A DNA stretch of 64,000 nt, from contig JAHHGZ010000003.1 of the NCBI GenBank assembly GCA_019359595.1, positions 225,512 to 289,511 on the forward strand, read 5' to 3'. This DNA comes from Cyanomargarita calcarea GSE-NOS-MK-12-04C (GTDB taxonomy: Bacteria > Cyanobacteriota > Cyanobacteriia > Cyanobacteriales > Nostocaceae). The position numbers and the translations under genes were made by a program. Of the stretch, positions 62,921-64,000 are shown one piece after another; the first letter of the stretch is position 1; each line of letters begins with the position of its first letter. Below the pieces are notes generated by a model. It did not search any database. It was not told the DNA's origin and worked only from the letters and a program-made list of their open reading frames with translations.

Positions 62921-63559
62921 TCAGCTTTGATTCTTGCTACTGATAAATGTTTCTTTGGCTATGTTGCCAATTTTTTGAGTTGCTACTCCGTCAACTGATG
63001 CTCCTATAAGACCACCAACAAAAGGAACAGCACGACCTAAAACAATCGCACCTTTTTCACTAAATTTAGTGATGAGTTTAAATCCAACTCTTTTGTTGAT
63101 TTCTCCTATTGTCTTTGTAGAAATACCGTTGATGACTGAAGTTGTTAATTTTTTACCGACTTGTATCCCTGACTGCTTGAAAATATCTTTGGCGGAATTT
63201 CCAGCTAAACAGGTATAAATCAATATTTTAACTTTATCGTTATTCAATTCGTATCCACCCATATGGGCGATAGCTGCAATCATTCTGATATGAACATACA
63301 TTACACTGGCGAGATTTGCAGGTATAGCAATTGGTAACGTTAATAGACCACCCAAACCTGTAAGAAAGCCTGATGTTGCTGCTTTGGCGATTTGCCATTT
63401 AATTAGAGCGTTGACGTTATCTTCTAAATTACCGCCCTTAACTAGATAGCTTTCAGCCATTTCTGCCGCCGAATCAAAACCAGGTATTCCATTAATGGCT
63501 CTTTGGTAGAGCCATTCAAATGTTTTCTCGATAGTTGATTGAGTTAATTCTTCTGCCAT
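62921..63559 (-). CDS. EcsC-family protein
   Basis: A 212-residue protein matching EcsC-type proteins: NALIKWQIAKAATSGFLTGLGGLLTLPIAIPANLASVMYVHIRMIAAIAHMGGY with the typical Gly-rich hydrophobic hairpin, an acidic/basic middle (DKVKILIYTCLAGNSAKDIF) and a second hydrophobic region GAIVLGRAVPFVGGLIGASVDGVA. EcsC proteins have been linked to membrane effects but have no fixed function. It is the first of three co-directional genes with the DUF697-like and TPR-CHAT genes. Confidence 0.75.
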   Translation of the reverse strand: MAEELTQSTIEKTFEWLYQRAINGIPGFDSAAEMAESYLVKGGNLEDNVNALIKWQIAKAATSGFLTGLGGLLTLPIAIPANLASVMYVHIRMIAAIAHMGGYELNNDKVKILIYTCLAGNSAKDIFKQSGIQVGKKLTTSVINGISTKTIGEINKRVGFKLITKFSEKGAIVLGRAVPFVGGLIGASVDGVATQKIGNIAKETFISSKNQS

Positions 63560-63758
63560 AGTAATGATTTAATTAATTAGTCCTAATAATAAGTCGTTTT
63601 TTTCAACGTAATTTATGCAGCATCTCCCCAAAATTTTGCTAATTTTTACAATAATTCCTCAGCGAAATCCTTCAATTCAAATTCAATGCTTGAGGCGCCT
63701 TGTGTTAAGCTGCTTTCACGCACACTTTCCCTGACGCCGCTCCTTCGATGTCCAAGCT

Positions 63759-63950
63759 TTAATATTTTTGGGAAATTTTTTCGATAGTCTTTGTAATGTC
63801 GGCTTCTGTGGTTTTGAGAGCTTCATAGTAATAAAGGCGAAGCTTTCTGTCTAAATTGTCTTCTTTCAAACTACGGGAGCATCCAGTTTTGGCAGAAATA
63901 TCTAAATAGCCAGGGCAAACACATTTAATGTTAGTACCGAGTGTGGGCAA
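63759..63950 (-). CDS. Possible short ORF, unrecognised
   Basis: A 63-codon frame with a TTG start (KCVCPGYLDISAKTGCSRSL...ALKTTEADITKTIEKISQKY). The second half is charged and helical, resembling the end of a coiled-coil protein. No family is recognised and the start is weak; it may be a fragment. Confidence 0.25.
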   Translation of the reverse strand: MPTLGTNIKCVCPGYLDISAKTGCSRSLKEDNLDRKLRLYYYEALKTTEADITKTIEKISQKY

Positions 63951-64000
63951 ATTTCAAGGTAACTAAAAACACTATATTAAAAGCATGGTGTTTGCTCAAC

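Overview
The window comes from a filamentous, heterocyst-forming, nitrogen-fixing cyanobacterium of the Nostoc/Calothrix/Tolypothrix kind. The evidence is the uptake hydrogenase large subunit (hupL) with its maturation protease (hupW), a nif-associated block (feoA, fdxH, hesB, hesA), many HIP1 octamers (GCGATCGC), heptanucleotide short tandem repeats (STRR) and a TPR-CHAT protein. No tRNA, rRNA or CRISPR array was seen.

Layout. 1-3780: 3' end of hupL, a small conserved protein, a BASS-family transporter, a histidine phosphatase and hupW. 3983-19240: a promoter with a well-formed NtcA-type site, then a four-gene non-ribosomal peptide cluster: a FkbH-type glycerate loader with a carrier domain, C-A-PCP-E, C-A-PCP and C-A-PCP-reductase. 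Hand-read A-domain pockets look like Val, Pro and a basic residue, so the predicted product is glyceryl-D-Val-Pro-(Arg/Lys/Orn)-aldehyde or alcohol, resembling spumigin/aeruginosin protease inhibitors. A decayed four-helix-bundle gene bracketed by inverted STRR arrays sits between the first two NRPS genes. 19500-22547: MFS and MATE exporters. 22.6-28.7 kb: amino acid permease, small unknown genes, a Mop molybdate-binding protein, a 2OG-Fe(II) oxygenase and a methyltransferase.

28.6-46.4 kb, minus strand: an extracellular or surface polysaccharide cluster with seven glycosyltransferases, a Wzy-like polymerase, a FkbM methyltransferase and two amino-sugar sets (SDR + aminotransferase + formyltransferase; Gfo/Idh oxidoreductase + aminotransferase). 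A PEP-CTERM-type protein, an IscB element with its upstream omega/HEARO RNA region, and a Wzc-like chain-length regulator/tyrosine kinase follow. 52.4-54.5 kb, minus strand: feoA, fdxH, hesB and a hesA that has lost its 5' end.

54.5-64 kb: an accessory region starting at the hesA break. It holds decayed and intact toxin-antitoxin pairs in a dense repeat field, an 1815-residue TPR-CHAT caspase-like protein with about nineteen 46-residue repeats, and two glycine/alanine-rich membrane-type proteins (DUF697-like and EcsC-like). The 5' part of hesA is not found in the remaining 9.5 kb, so this may be the inner end of a large element inserted in hesA, comparable to the nifD, fdxN and hupL elements of heterocystous cyanobacteria. 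All family calls come from reading the sequence; no database search was run.
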